Origin: Plectrocnemia conspersa
Taxonomy: Eukaryota > Arthropoda > Insecta > Trichoptera > Polycentropodidae
Assembly (NCBI GenBank): GCA_009617715.1
Contig: VTFK01000304.1
Coordinates: 62,001-126,000, forward strand
Length of the DNA stretch: 64,000 nucleotides
Direction of reading: 5' to 3'
The position numbers and the translations under genes are program-made. Positions 1 through 12,975 of this stretch are shown here, in pieces. Each line of letters opens with the position of its first letter. The stretch's first letter is position 1. The notes below the pieces were generated by a model. That model did not search any database. It was given only the letters and a program-made list of their open reading frames with translations, and was not told the DNA's origin.

Positions 1-150
1 GGGCACAACACGATATGGCGTGTTATTGTTTCGGAAGGACAAGGGATGACCGGAGAGTGGAGGGTTTTCTGTAGGTGGAGGGTCGGTTGTAGGTGAAGGG
101 GTGTCCGGTGGGGTTGGTTCACCGAAATTAAGGTTAAGACGAAACGCTTA
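1..150. other. GC-richer non-coding island
   Basis: The first 150 bases are clearly richer in G and C than what follows, with G-rich short words repeated on the + strand (GTAGGTGGAGGG, then GTAGGTGAAGGGG). No open frame of useful length is present. It may be the right edge of a larger non-coding block cut by the window border. Function unknown. Confidence 0.35.
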
Positions 151-879
151 TATTATAGTGCGTTCCGACTGATTTTATAATATTCATTTGTGATCAATAA
201 ATGCCGTATTCTAAATATCATATTAATGTATTTTCATTGATTTTAAAATTATTATTTTTATACTGTTCTATACATATTAGTTATCCTCAAAAACACATAT
301 TTTAAAAATATAATTTTATTTAAATATTTTATGTTATTTAACTTTTTTCAACCAAAATTTTCGATAAAGCGTGACACAATGAGACGACAAGAATAGAGAA
401 CGAAACGAAAGAGCTTTTAGGAAAGTTGTAAATATTTTTCTCTTTTAGAAACAGAGTAATATTCATATTTTATTGGTTTGAAATAAAACTAATATTTAAT
501 CATTTGGAACGATTTGAAATATGTTCTGGAAAAGAAATTGTTATTTTATATAACGTATACTTGACGTGAAATACATGAAGTTAGTCGGGTTTCATAAAAA
601 ATATTTGTGTATTGCTTTATTTGAAAAATATCATGTTAAAATTGATTCTAAGCTAATTTAATATTAATTTGCTAATAATTTTCCATTTCAATGTATGTAA
701 ACAATAATTTTTTCTGGCAAAGACCACAAAAATTGAGTAAAATTCTGAATATAGAAGTGTAAAAAATGTTTTCATTAAAATTGTTATAATATATTTTTAT
801 CTATTTTATAGCTACAGTTTTCTAATTTTTTCTTTTGATTTTCTGTTTTTTAACGATATTACCTATGATATTTTCGATA
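151..879. other. AT-rich stretch, nothing recognised
   Basis: Low-complexity A/T-rich sequence. I see no gene, RNA gene or defined repeat here. Confidence 0.6.
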
Positions 880-2210
880 TTTTTAATAGTGGCTATTTTA
901 AAAAACATATGGCGAATCAGCCTGGTTAACAAATTTTTAGAATAAGTTTAACGGCAAAATTTTAACACTACAATAAGAATATAAATGTTATTTTCAAATG
1001 AAATTTTAACACACAATGAAATTTTACAATAATAAAATAAGAACATGGATAAATTTATATTTTATTTATTTTAATTTTATTTTAAAACATCTTTTACTTA
1101 TATTTTTTAACGAAGTAGCGATTCTTAAAAGTTTTTAAATGTCTGTCATTTTGAAACAAAATATCGGCTGGAACATAACAAGCTGGAACGAAAGTATACT
1201 AATTTTTACGAAGAATTTACGAAATTATACTAATATTTATGAAGTCTGTTTTTAGAAAAAATACAATATTGATGTAATTAAAATTATGGCAGGTATCGTG
1301 TACTCAAATATCGTTAAATCTCGCAAAAATTACAAAAAATTTAAAAATAATATTTTTTTATTTTATTTTAATTATTATTATAAAACGGAAAATGCTGAAA
1401 ACAAAATTTGTTTCTAAAACTATCATGTTAATTTAATTTTTAGTATAAAACGTTTTTGATCTTTTGACTTTTTACTCTTCATATTTATACCAGTTATGTT
1501 TTTTGGCCGCCATTTTAAAGCCAAATCGTGAATCAAGCTAGAAATTATGCAGTCGGGATTTTTTTGCGGTCTGTTTTAAAAAAAACAATATGACGATTAA
1601 AACCACGGTAGTTATCGTGTACTCAAATTTCGTAAAATCTTACAAAAATCTCAAAAAATGTAAAAAAAACATTTTTATTTTATTTAAATTTTTAATATAA
1701 AACGTTTTTAATATTTAAACTTTTAGATTTACGTTTTTATGCTTAGAATAGTCACCATTTTAACCAATATGGTTGATAAAGCTGAAAACAATTTTTTTCT
1801 TCTTAAATTATAATTCAATTTTAATTTTTAGGGTTTTAGTTCTTCAGATTTTTTCTTTTCATTTTTTTAACGAAGTTACAGTCAAGTTTTTAAATGCCCG
1901 CCATTTTAAAGCTATAGTGAAGCAAGCTGGAAATTAATGTAGCCGAGAAAATCTTTCTCTCATTGTCTTTTTAAAAAAAAAATATGACAATTTATTACTA
2001 CGATAGTTATTGTGAAATCAAATTTTGTTAAATACCAAAAAAATTACAAAAATATGTAAAAAAAAAATTGAAAAATTGTTTTATTTTAATTTTAATTTTT
2101 TTGACGGTTTTTACGACATACGTTTTACCTAAGATGTTTTTAACAGAGTTAAAAACAGTTGCTATTTTGAAATATGATGCCGAATCAAGCTGGATAATAT
2201 ATTAAATTAC
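880..2210 (+). repeat. Degenerate long-period tandem repeat array (left copy)
   Basis: A module recurs at about 891, 1143, 1507, 1750, 1898 and 2161. Each copy has a G/C-containing core of the form GCCATTTTAAAG, then 5-15 variable bases, then GAATCAAGCTGG, and is preceded by a T-rich run. A second anchor (ATCGTGTACTCAAAT and variants) recurs near 1290, 1610 and 2000. Spacing varies from about 150 to 365 bases, so the units are old and partly deleted. The same module occurs on the opposite strand at 53570-54640. I do not recognise the family; an eroded satellite or tandem transposon fragment is possible. Confidence 0.6.
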
Positions 2211-2499
2211 ATGGGTAACAGCATGGTGTTTTAACAATCAGCACGTATTGTTAGGAAATTGCTTCGTCTGTTTCGCTTTCAACTGATATACGAGAGCTCG
2301 AATTGTCCGATCTCGTCTATCCTGAAATTTTATAGAGTTTGGCTTGATCTTTAATACGCCTTGAAGTCTACTTCGACACACGAGTAAGACTATTGACACT
2401 ATTTTCTTAATTTATTATTAGCTAATTTTGAATTAAGCACAGTTACTATCTCGAATGAATTAAAAATTCTTATGAATAAAAAATATTAGTTTGATTTTC

Positions 2500-2790
2500 A
2501 TTTGAATACAGTACACAATCGAGGGTTAAGCTTTAGGAATTGGGGTGAGAATGTTCGTTGCGGGTGCGTAGGTGGTAAAAAGGTGGAAAACGGGAAGCAG
2601 GGGAGTAGTCCGGGTGGGTTCACCGGACAGGGCGCAACTTGCCCATTGTCTTGTAGAATTGTAGGGATTCCCAAACCCCTTCACGTATCGGACACTGCGG
2701 CCAACGAAGGTGCAGTCAAAACCTAGCGAATGGAAATATGGGCAGATTCAAGCTTCCAAATCTCGCTTACTTACCGACTTGGCCTAAATA
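2500..2790. other. GC-richer non-coding island
   Basis: A sharply bounded, less AT-rich block. A 74-codon open frame crosses it but looks like no protein. It contains a SOX-like CCATTGTCT word. It may be a conserved regulatory element; this is inferred from composition only. Confidence 0.4.
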
Positions 2791-3424
2791 ATTTGCGTAC
2801 GCGCTTTTCCAACTAAGCAACTTTGTACCCTACACATATATACATATACGTGTATGAGTGTGAGCTCTCGAAGCAGATAGGGATTGTGGGTATAAGGTGA
2901 GGTCACTAAGTTGGTCAGTTTATAGAATTGTTGAAATGTTAAGAAACTTCCCGGCAACTGAAAGGCCCTATCGATGATTTATCGTTAGCTTTGAAATTGA
3001 ACAAATAAATCTCAGACTAGGATAAACGAAGCAAATGGGTTTATGTGATTTGATCTGTCAATTTACGCATTTAAAAACAATTCTATTTTTTAATTTTTGT
3101 CAATTTGCTTGGAAAATATATTACATACGTGCGACGTGAAGTTACCATAAAAGCAGCATTTTTTTTGCTACAAAGATAGCGTAAAATTTTATTTATATAT
3201 AAAATTATCGATATTAAATAGCACTCTTTGTTTCTTTGTTAATAAATTACATTATTATAAAACATTTTGAGCGGTAATTTTTTTTAAAGAAACTGACTTT
3301 TAAAGCTATACGACGTAGTAAACTTTCTTCTATAGTTTTAAGTTGCATATGTTACTGTAAAACATATTTTAATGGTCAAAAGCGTATAATGCATCTTTTT
3401 AAATCCAAACAAAAAGCAAACGGT
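2791..3424. other. AT-rich stretch, nothing recognised
   Basis: No gene, defined repeat or RNA seen. Confidence 0.55.
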
Positions 3425-3700
3425 ATTTGAATTGTAAAGCTAGAACTGTGTGCAGACCAAATCCAGGGTCTAAGTCTTATACTGCGTCAAAGCCTTAGGA
3501 ATATTTCGGTAGTGTTACATAACGAAAGGGCGTATCGGCTGGCCACTCCCTGGAACGATAAGGTATTGGCAGGCAGTTATACAAAACAGTGACTTACGAG
3601 GGCGCATCTTAACCCTTTCCTTTTGCCTATCCTTTCCGTAGTAGCTTCACCCCTGTTCGCCCGACGTGCAATTTAACAATTATTAGCGGGATTAATTTAG
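3425..3700. other. GC-richer non-coding island
   Basis: A moderately GC-rich block without a useful open frame. It ends near a homeodomain-type word (GGGATTAATTTAG). Possible regulatory DNA. Confidence 0.35.
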
Positions 3701-5289
3701 ATATTCAACGGCACGAATGTGCTTCGTTTCAATTAAATTCGATACCACCACGAACATAAAATTAAACGGTGATAAAATAAAGAAGAACAAGGAAGATTTT
3801 AACTTAAAAAAACAAATAGTTATACATTGATATTATAACCTATTTTTTTCAGTATAATATATAGAATATATCGACTCGAAGAAGTATTGTGTTTAAAAAT
3901 ATTATTAAAAAAGTTATAGAAATTAAAAGTCGCAACGAATTGTATATCTATAAAATCACACATTAGAGCTACTAGTACATATATACTCACAATAAATTAG
4001 TAGTACATATTCAAGTTTCGAAATCACAATCAGTTAGTAGTACATATTTAGAAATAGGATTTCATTGCTCCTCTTTAGCCAAATAATTTCGTCATAATGT
4101 TTTTGGCAGTTTTTGTGTTGCATTGTTTTAATGTGTATTTTTAGTGTGTCTCTTAAATTTAAAGTGTAAATTCTGAATTTCATAATTGCCACTTATACAG
4201 TAAGGCCAAAAAAACAATCGTTTAATTTCGATGGCGTTGCAGTGGGAACGATTTTATTGTTTTTGTCGTGAATTTTTCTGAGAAGGGATAATTGTTTTTG
4301 TGATTGACCAAAATTTTATTTGAATATATATTGTAATATTTCGATAGCATATTTCGATAAACAAACTACGAAACGTGACGTATGAAAATACGAAACGAAA
4401 ACAATGATTAAAAGAACAAAGATTTTATTCGTTAATTCAACAACAAAATATTGGCAAGAACATAAAAAATCAACTTATATTAAATATATATTAAAAATAT
4501 GTTAGTTGTATGTCTTATTAAATTTATTATTATCAAATGTCAGTATATTATAATTCATTATAAAAATAAAATTTAAAATTATTTTATTAAGGACTAAATG
4601 TTGAACCAGCATGATAGATGAGAGATGTAAGTCGCTGATTTTTGACCGTGTTTTTCAATGTCTTTGAGATCGGGATTAGTAGTTGTTTGTTGATATAAAT
4701 AACTATTAAAATTGACTTGGTGATTTAAAATGATTAGTTATAAAAATCATACGTCTTTCAAGAGTGTTTTAATATAATGAAAACAAAGATAACAATATGC
4801 GAAAATTATGATGCAATTTAAAAAAATGACTTCTTATTTGATAATATTTATATTACCATGATTATGTTTCTGCTCTGCTGTTTATAGTATTAATTCACAT
4901 CTTGATATTTTATTTAGCTATAGTAATGTTATATTTATGTCATGGTACTTTATTGCCAAAAAGTACAATATAAAGAAGGGAAATTTCACAAAAGCATGAT
5001 AATTGAGTCTTGCTTAACCTTAAAGTACCGAAATCTTGAAAATAGGATCGAGGGCCGAAACGGGATGCAATACATTAATATGTTTAAGCGTTACTTTATA
5101 GAAATATATTTATATACTAAAATTAATATCAGATCGATATTATTACCATTAAACAACGAATTTTGGTGTTCATATGTACACCGTTTAGGGATGTTAAAGA
5201 TGAGATTCAATGAGAAAAATCTCAAAATAATATAATAGGCAATTTTATCAATTATCCAAATAAGCAAATCTATTACTTTGAAAACTAAG
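3701..5289. other. AT-rich stretch with a short local tandem repeat
   Basis: Mostly featureless. Between about 3960 and 4060 the word TAGTAGTACATAT and a variant occur three times at 35-40 base intervals, twice followed by TCGAAATCACAAT-like sequence, so a small tandem repeat is present. The open frames here (4942-5235 on the + strand) have the composition of random AT-rich DNA. Confidence 0.45.
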
Positions 5290-5660
5290 TTCAAACTTTC
5301 AATTATGGATATGCCAGTCGGCGAATTCGTCCACTGTGCCTTGCGTGTGAGTTTGGAGCAAAGGTAAGAATTTCCCCTTTCCCCTAAAAGCGTAGGCAGT
5401 AAGATGAGGCATAAATGATTGCCCACAGGTCAGCTCGGACGAAGACAAATGACATCCGATGTTGAATTGTTTGGGGAGGACTGGGGAGGGCTGGTCATCC
5501 CGGTGGGGTGGCGGTCTCGGCACGGGGTGGGACATACCCCAGTGGTTAATTCCTCAGTCAGAACTAACTTCAAGAAGTTTGCATATTTCCTGTGAAGGTG
5601 GCCGTAATTTAACCGGGGAAGATAGATGGACTATGTAGGACCGAACGCTGAATGGCTACA
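5290..5660. other. GC-richer non-coding island
   Basis: A GC-rich block with a CCGGTGGGGTGGCGG-type run. A splice-donor-like AAG|GTAAGA (5361-5369) and an acceptor-like CCCACAG (5422-5428) bracket 65 bases. The peptide this splicing would create is only about 30 residues and is unrecognised. Best treated as possible regulatory DNA. Confidence 0.4.
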
Positions 5661-6360
5661 TTATTTTAATATGTAACACAATGTGTCCACGCTAATTTCT
5701 TAAAAACATATTAATACATTATACATATTTTAAAGATAGGTTATGTAATATTATTTAATAATGTTAAACAAAAAAAATCTACAATTGACAAAGTTTTATT
5801 AGGCATATGCTTATGTTAAAGACTTACAAACATACATTTTCACTAAATTCAATAAGTACAATATATAACAACAAGTTTATGTAGTTTCAATACTCTTCTT
5901 TTAGCAGAAGAGTTTTCATATTCGTATTAAGAATAACAGCAAATATAAAGAAAGTAGGAAAAGCAATGATAAATAGTTAAATAGAATTTGATTAAATATT
6001 ATATATGTACATGTAGAGTCATTTTAAAGTCTTATTTAAATGAATTTTTTTACGTCGTCAAATATTATTTAACAGCATAAAATTTTAAAACACCAAAAAT
6101 AAAAACTTTGACGTGATATTTTCTCAGATTTAAATTATTTTTACATTATTATTTAGTACAACTTAACATAATGCTTGATCTATGAGCTTAAGTTCAAATA
6201 ATAGTTACGTTAACAGTTTGTTATTTGGTAGTATAAATTTATGCAATAATTTAATATTTTAATATCGATACGCAATGAATCATTCGTACATTGACTTTGC
6301 ATTTGAAATTTTCTAATTTGTTTCGAAATTTAAGTTAGCTCTTGACAACTAAAGTTTGAT
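5661..6360. other. AT-rich stretch, nothing recognised
   Basis: Featureless A/T-rich sequence. Confidence 0.55.
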
Positions 6361-6494
6361 GATCGAAGTTAAAAATCTTTTTTTTTTCTAAGTGAAAGTC
6401 CAAACATGTTTTTGATCGTCTGTGTCGATTTGATGTGAGCTTTACAAGTAGTAAAAGTAAAAGGAAAGAAGTAGTTAATGGCTAAATACACGAA
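6361..6494 (+). repeat. Local direct repeat, copy 1
   Basis: This stretch shares an ordered set of words with 6902-7034: ATCGAAGT near the start, ATCGTCTGTGTCGAT in the middle, a TGAGC..TTACAAGTA block, then AAATACAC at the end. The two copies are diverged and about 540 bases apart. The family is not recognised. Confidence 0.5.
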
Positions 6495-6901
6495 TTCTCT
6501 TATGATTCGAAGACAAAATTCTACTCTTCCCTGCTTCTTTGATCAATCATGAATAACTTTGGCAGTGATAAAATTTTGCGTTTATCTTAAAATATTATTA
6601 AAGCACTGTATCTGTTGCGTATAGCAGAAAACGGTTAAATTTTTAGGTTTTTCTACCTGTTTTAAAGAACTTATGTTCTTTTTTATGTCTTTGTTAAACT
6701 ATTAGTTATCATAAATTGTCGCATCTTTGTTTTTATTTAAACTGCGTTAAGCTGCATTAAATCCTATTTTTAATACTGTATTTCGTCAGAAATTATATTT
6801 TAGTGTCATATTTCGGTTCAATCAAAAGCCGTTCTTTTTTGTTAAAACTTTGCTTTGATGAGGTTAACTCAAGATAACCATCTGGTTGCACCAAATATAA
6901 C
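6495..6901. other. AT-rich stretch between the two repeat copies
   Basis: Nothing recognised. Confidence 0.5.
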
Positions 6902-7034
6902 AATCGAAGTAAAAAAACTACTTTTCTAGACATCTATGATATTGGGCTAAAAGCCCAAGCTCATTCTGAATCGTCTGTGTCGATATGGTACTGAGCATTA
7001 CAAGTACTGAGTTCAGATTTAAATACACAAACTA
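6902..7034 (+). repeat. Local direct repeat, copy 2
   Basis: This is the partner of 6361-6494, with the same order of shared words. It also carries a small inverted repeat, GGGCTAAAAGCCC. Confidence 0.5.
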
Positions 7035-7094
7035 TCGTGTATTTTAAAGCCTCTACCACATTAAACAATCTTGAATACTTTTGAAAATTTTGTG

Positions 7095-7200
7095 TTGCTT
7101 TATTTATTTATTAAAATTAGGACCATCATGACCTGACAGGTTAGCCTAGTACGTCACGATTGTCAAAAGTATAAAATATATTACAATTTTAAAATACAAA
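7095..7200 (-). repeat. Dispersed repeat, probable LINE 3-prime tail, copy 1
   Basis: It begins with a TTTATTTATTTATTAAAATT run and continues with a conserved order of words, TTAG.CTA.T.CG..ACGATTG and CAAAAG.ATAAAA, shared with 22141-22250. A T-rich start on the + strand suggests the 3-prime A-rich tail of a retroelement on the - strand. The LINE assignment is an inference from that layout; no reading frame remains. Confidence 0.45.
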
Positions 7201-7259
7201 CAAATATATACATACTATATACCCGTATAAATTCTGCGATTATCATTGTATTGTCTCAT

Positions 7260-7530
7260 AAGGTCAGTATGAAAGTGGTGGCAGAATTATAAAGTTAGCA
7301 TTGCGGGAATGGGGAGAGTGGGGTCGGCCGGGACTTACCTATCAGTTTGTATTGATATTAATGTACCACGAGGCGGGTGGTGACGGTATGGATTTATCAA
7401 TATGAAATTGAAGTAAAGACTCGGTTGGAGTGGGGTTGGGGTAGTGGGTCAACAGGGACGATGGGGTGAACCTAGATGGTTTGGGGTGGACGTGAGGGAT
7501 TGACGACGTACGCAGATTTGTTTGAAGGAA
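7260..7530. other. GC-richer non-coding island
   Basis: A G-rich island on the + strand with runs such as GGGGTTGGGGTAGTGGG. A strong donor-like word on the - strand (GATAG|GTAAGTC, around 7334-7345) could mark an exon end, but no open frame or acceptor supports a coding exon. Confidence 0.4.
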
Positions 7531-9940
7531 TTATGAGCAGACTTAATACATTGTCTTAAAATTGTACACCGCTCGGCTTTGACCATAGCACAATAATTTA
7601 GATTGAATTATTTTTTTGTTATAAAAATAAGATAAACCCATTTAAATGTAAAGACTTCGATCATTGAAGAGGCTTTTCATGTTTTGATTAGGTCATCTTC
7701 CTCTGTCCTTTTTTCCTTCTACGCTATCAACCACCACCACTCTCGTTCTTGAGCGAAATGTCTAAAAAACCGAAGAATTCGCTTCATGTACGTTGTTTAT
7801 AAAAATAGTTTTCGGTATTTTTTAATGTGTGTCGTTCGATTTGACTGAAAACTATGAAAATTAAGTACATACATAGTGCGTGTAAGGATTAGAAGTATAC
7901 ACTGATTAAACTATATAAATAATTGTAAAACAATCTTCGTAATGAAATCTTCAAATTTTGAGTTCCATCGATGGACTCTCGAGACTGAAAAGTGAGGTTT
8001 TTGATTTGCAATACATAAAAATTATTATTGGTACTGAAAAATAATTAAAAATAGTAAGAGCTTTATAAAATAGTTAATAACATTATAAATCATTATATTC
8101 CTACATATAATTGTCCCAAAACGTTGAACATAAGAATATGAGAATAAAGTGTCGTAAGCAAATAATATACAAGTGGGTAAAAGTCATAAGAAAAAAGTAT
8201 ACAATTGTATACATAATTTAAGTTAATACAACACAATATCATTTAAAAAAAATATTTCAGTCTTTTCATTTTGAATGGGTCAAAATATCATATCTACGTT
8301 ATAGAGTTTTATCAACAGTTGTTCTTTGTGATAATTTTTTTTGAATGGCCAAATTCACTAACAACAAACTTAGTATGTTCATTATAAAACAAAATAGCTG
8401 CTGGTAATATAAAAAATAAAGTAAATAGTTAGTAAATATCATATATTGGCATTAGCTAAATATTTGGATTACGGCAAAGAGCAAAAGATACTTAAATCTT
8501 CCAAAATTACAATTACGGCAAAGATGCTTGAATCATCCGTTGAGAAACCTGAAATTGTATAATCAACTTTATTGTTCTTATTCTATAAAAAAAATCGTTA
8601 TCGTATCTACTTTAAGGATTTTTATGATTTTTTCATATTTAGTAATTTTTATTATACATATAATAGAATAACCAAAATCACAATATGAGTTCAAATTTAA
8701 TGTATATATATTTTATGTCATTTATATGGCATGTTATTATAGCAAGCTATATTATGTAATATAGATACATATAAAAAAATGATTTCAACAAACACAGAAA
8801 ATGCGCTACAACTGAATAACATATAATTAATCTCATTAAAACAAATACACAAGGGTTCAGTCACATAGAATAAAATATTTTTCAGTGTCATATTTCTAAG
8901 AGGATGTGTAGCAAATGCTATTTATTATTTTTATTTAGTACAATTGCGAAACCAACTTTTAAATAATTAAATTGTCTTGTTTTATTATTATTCAACTATG
9001 TTGCAAACTCATTTTTAAATAACATAAAATGTTTATTTTATTATTATACAAACATATTTTTTAAAGATTTATATTACGTAGTTTGTCTACAAAAAAGCTA
9101 CATTAGTAAATTTACACAGCAACGCGAGAACAGTCGAAAGTGTGCATGGATCAACCGAATATCTATCGAACGCGAATGTGCAAAAAATTATCATAAGCAG
9201 AGGAATTACAATTTAGTAATAGGTAATTACTTGAGCAACCACTATATTTTAATATCTTAAAACTAAACCAACCAGTAAATAATAATAAAGATATGTGTAC
9301 TTTTTCATCAAATTTATATTTTACAATATAGCGCATAGCTACACCGTGATTTAAATATATCATTTTAAGAAATTAATACAAAAACTTTATTTTAAAAATC
9401 AAAACAAATAAAAAAAAATATTTATAGTCCAAATAGTTGAGTTCACACTCACTATCTGTAGTAATTCAGGATAGCGAGAGACTGACAGCTAGTTATTATA
9501 AATTGGACTTTTTACTATAATCAAAAGTTCTTGTTTACAAATATAAACAAAACATATATAATACATTTTTAATATTGTAGTGATACATACAGTTTGATGC
9601 TATCTAATAATATTGTTATTAAATGTATGAAATATTGATTCTTATCTTGGCATGATTATATAATTGGTAAATATTTTTAATTTCTTGAAACGTCTAAAGA
9701 TTAATAAAAGAAGAGCAGTAAATATTCTTAGTCTCTAAAGCTTGCTAGTAGTCCTTGGCCGACTACTCCATTGAGCGATTCCTTTTTTAAAGGGTCAACC
9801 AGAAGTCTACGTCATCTCAATAAAATAGGTTTAAAATACCATCATATGTAGTATGTATCTAGCGTGGTAAGATATTTGTCAATGTACAATAGTTCCACAC
9901 TAAATTTTATTCTTAATTAACTATCATCCAACACCCATTT
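7531..9940. other. AT-rich stretch with a short tandem repeat
   Basis: Mostly featureless. Around 8920-9070 a unit of about 55 bases (GCGAAACCAACTTTTAAATAA, then GCAAACTCATTTTTAAATAA) is repeated two to three times. Confidence 0.45.
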
Positions 9941-10300
9941 CTTCTTCTACGCTTCATTCTTGCAACGTTCGTGACTGGCAATTGTCTCTATTTGTGCGCT
10001 TCGTGCTCGTCTTCTGTGATTGACGTCCGTTCGATTACCGAATACGATTAAAGCCGTTATTTATTCATATACTAGGGCGATTGCCGCATCCCGCACTTAG
10101 CTCTTGTTCTTAAACGCCTACCCATCTATTCAGTCAGGGCTCGGTCAAAGTTCGCATGTGTGACGGGCCAGTCATGACCGGCCGTTTTAATTTGAGCACC
10201 AGGAAGGTCGGCGAATGCAAATTGTTAATCGTCGTGAGCTGGCCGTGCGATTATTATGCATCGAACGGTTTGTTTTTAGATTTAGAATGAACAACTTCGC
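9941..10300. other. GC-richer non-coding island
   Basis: A GC-rich island with an octamer POU-type site (ATGCAAAT, 10215-10222), a palindromic GTCATGAC and a TCAAAGTTCG nuclear-receptor-like word. No coding frame. A candidate enhancer by composition and motif content only. Confidence 0.45.
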
Positions 10301-10599
10301 AATTTTCCTGTGAGAAGTCCTGATTTCACGCTAGGTATGAGCTGTCATGAGTATGCTTAATGATTCTGACACGTACATTTAATATACAGAATTTCATGAA
10401 TGTCTTATTTAATAAAGTAGTGAAGTAAAATAATTGAGAGTAGTTACCATAATGAGATGGTCGATATGTGTCATACAGAAAATATAACGGAATTTCAAGG
10501 ACTCCGATGGTGTGAAAAAATTACACATCAATGACCTAGTGCCACAAAGTGTAATTAACTACCCTATAAAATACTAAAATATATATGATTATTCTGTCC

Positions 10600-10990
10600 A
10601 TATTAAAGCAACATTAAGGCGGCGTCAAACGTAAACATCCGCGTGTGAACCGTGCCTCAAAGGTCGGTCATTGTGCGTCTCTCCCATCGGATAATTACAT
10701 TTAGTAGCTCACCTATGATCAGATCGAGTCTCAGAGAGTTGTGCAATATCGATTGTGGCTCACCTAATAACACGGCCCGCGCTCTCGTCGTGATTGCCAT
10801 CATTTTGCGAGTCGCCATAACGAGCCGCATAGCCCACCGACGGGTCGGGCCACACATGGCGGACACGAACCTAGCGCCTGCCTTCCGTGATTAACTGCCT
10901 AAAATTGCACACCAGATACAACCAGATAGGACGCATACGATGAGGATTAGCGGAGCAAATGACTCAATTCTCAGATGGGTGGGAATGCCG
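10600..10990. other. GC-richer non-coding island
   Basis: A GC-rich island with a forkhead-type GTAAACA, a TCAAAGGTC word and CATTGTG (SOX-like) close together near its left edge. Open frames run on both strands (80 and 69 codons) but match nothing and overlap antisense, as expected of GC-rich non-coding DNA. Confidence 0.45.
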
Positions 10991-11448
<458 letters not shown>

Positions 11449-11489
11449 AGTGCACTTAAAGGTTAATCCCACTAAGCGATCCCATCAAA

Positions 11490-11552
11490 AATATATGCCC
11501 CAAGCAAGTGCCGCCGGGGCCCGCCCCTCGCCCCACCATAGCTACGCCACTG
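11490..11552. mobile_element. Solo terminal fragment of a hAT-like transposon
   Basis: The stretch ends in GCTACGCCACTG, whose complement CAGTGGCGTAGC is a common 5-prime terminus of hAT elements, and is preceded by a very GC-rich subterminal tract. No matching opposite end is visible nearby, so the rest of the element is missing or too diverged to see. Confidence 0.4.
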
Positions 11553-11559
11553 CATCGAA

Positions 11560-12048
11560 GTGATGTAAGGAACAATATTAAGCTCAAAGACTTATTTTTA
11601 AAGAACATTTTTTTCAACATTGTGTGCTGCCTCAAGATCATCGATAAAGCCAAGACTCAATTCCGATTAAAAAAAACTGTGATATTATTGACATGTTTGC
11701 TTATGAACGAAAGTCACCGATTAATTATAAAATTGTGTCCTTGGGGCGGAACATAGGATTAGACGTGAATGAGAACGATATTCAAGAGTTGGAAGAGGAA
11801 GATGACTAGGAGCTAACCATTGAAGAACAAATAGATCTGCATCCCAAGCAACATCATGAGGCTACGGAGGAAATCTCGTCTGAGGAGTAAGAGAAAGAGG
11901 CTGAGAAGCCCCTTACTTGTGGAAGACAGTGTAAAATTTCGAGAAAAAGCACAACTCAAGTAAGGCTGTAGCCATGACAGCCATGAATATATTAAATGAC
12001 AATGCAACGTCATATTTCTACCAAATCTTCAAAAGTGTCATTGAATAG
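11560..12048 (+). pseudogene. Broken Tigger/pogo-type transposase, C-terminal part
   Basis: Translated pieces resemble the acidic C-terminal end of Tigger (pogo superfamily DDE) transposases. At 11756-11806 the frame reads GLDVNENDIQELEEEDD, then a stop, then ELTIEEQIDLHP and an EEISSEE segment to 11890. At 11962-12045 another frame reads KAVAMTAMNILNDN followed by SYFYQIFK, which fits the usual tail helix of the family. Upstream, 11600-11750 has a weaker match (an IDKAK segment and a KLCPW motif). The DDE catalytic core is not recognisable. Stops and frame changes make it non-functional. The family call rests on remembered family features, not an alignment. Confidence 0.6.
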
Positions 12049-12670
12049 CTTCATAGTTCAACTTCCACATTAAGAAAAAGATGGCATTAAGCTATTAGTG
12101 ATAATAGCAGTGATTCTGAAAAAATTAACAAAAAATTCAATTATTTGATAATAAATTTAAATAATAAATGTAAAAAATATACGTGTATTTTGTATAAATA
12201 TTTTTAGGTTTTGGAACAAATTAACTTTGGTTTTCATTTTTTTAATGGGGAAATTTGCTTTGATATACAAGTGTTTTTAAATACGAGCATATTAGATGAG
12301 TTAATAAGTCAAGATTATACTGTATTATAATAATATAAATACATACTTTGTATTACATATAGTTTTTCATATAACCAAATATTTTCAAATATCAAAATAA
12401 ACTGATTCTAGGTAAGTTTTAATTATAGTTAATTTTTAACAATTAGGCTTTGCTTTTCGTGTTATAATAATTATAGAAAAAAATATTTGTTTGTATTTGT
12501 TAATAATTAATTAATATGAATTAAAGACCTTTTATAAAAAAAAAAAATTCATTAAAAGGTTACCCTAATTTGATACAAGATATGTTATTAACAATTCTAT
12601 TCTTTGAAAAATAAACTATTATATTAAAGTTGGTTATCTAATTTTTTACCATCTTTATTAATAATTTAGT
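12049..12670. other. AT-rich stretch, nothing recognised
   Basis: Featureless; it may include the eroded right end of the Tigger element. Confidence 0.5.
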
Positions 12671-12975
12671 CCAAACGAGTTCCTATTCCATCATCGTCAT
12701 CATAACCAACACTGGACATTCCTGTTGCGCAAGAAGAAGATTGGAAGTGGAGTAATTGGCGGTGCTCCGTGACAATAATAAAAATGTAGCATCACGCTTC
12801 GGAATTATGGGCCGAACAACAAATAACCATTTTGATCGAAATGATGAACTTTTGCACAAGAATTAAACTTCTTCGGCCCTAAGCGCGCTTACGTGCGATC
12901 AAGATCCCATCCCGAGAGAGCCGAGCCATTTACTGACGGAACAAACCATTTTCTCAACACACACTCTCTGCCAAA
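12671..12975. other. GC-richer non-coding island
   Basis: A moderately GC-rich island without a reading frame. Function not recognised. Confidence 0.35.

Noticed and set aside
5305..5460. A mini-gene with a 65-bp intron (5364-5428)
   Set aside because: Donor and acceptor words look good, but the spliced peptide is only about 30 residues, unrecognised, and the pyrimidine tract lies next to the donor rather than the acceptor.
6972..7010. A microRNA related to known insect families (GAGCATTACAAGTACTGAG)
   Set aside because: The match is partial, the seed differs, and no precursor-length hairpin forms. No known microRNA was recognised elsewhere.
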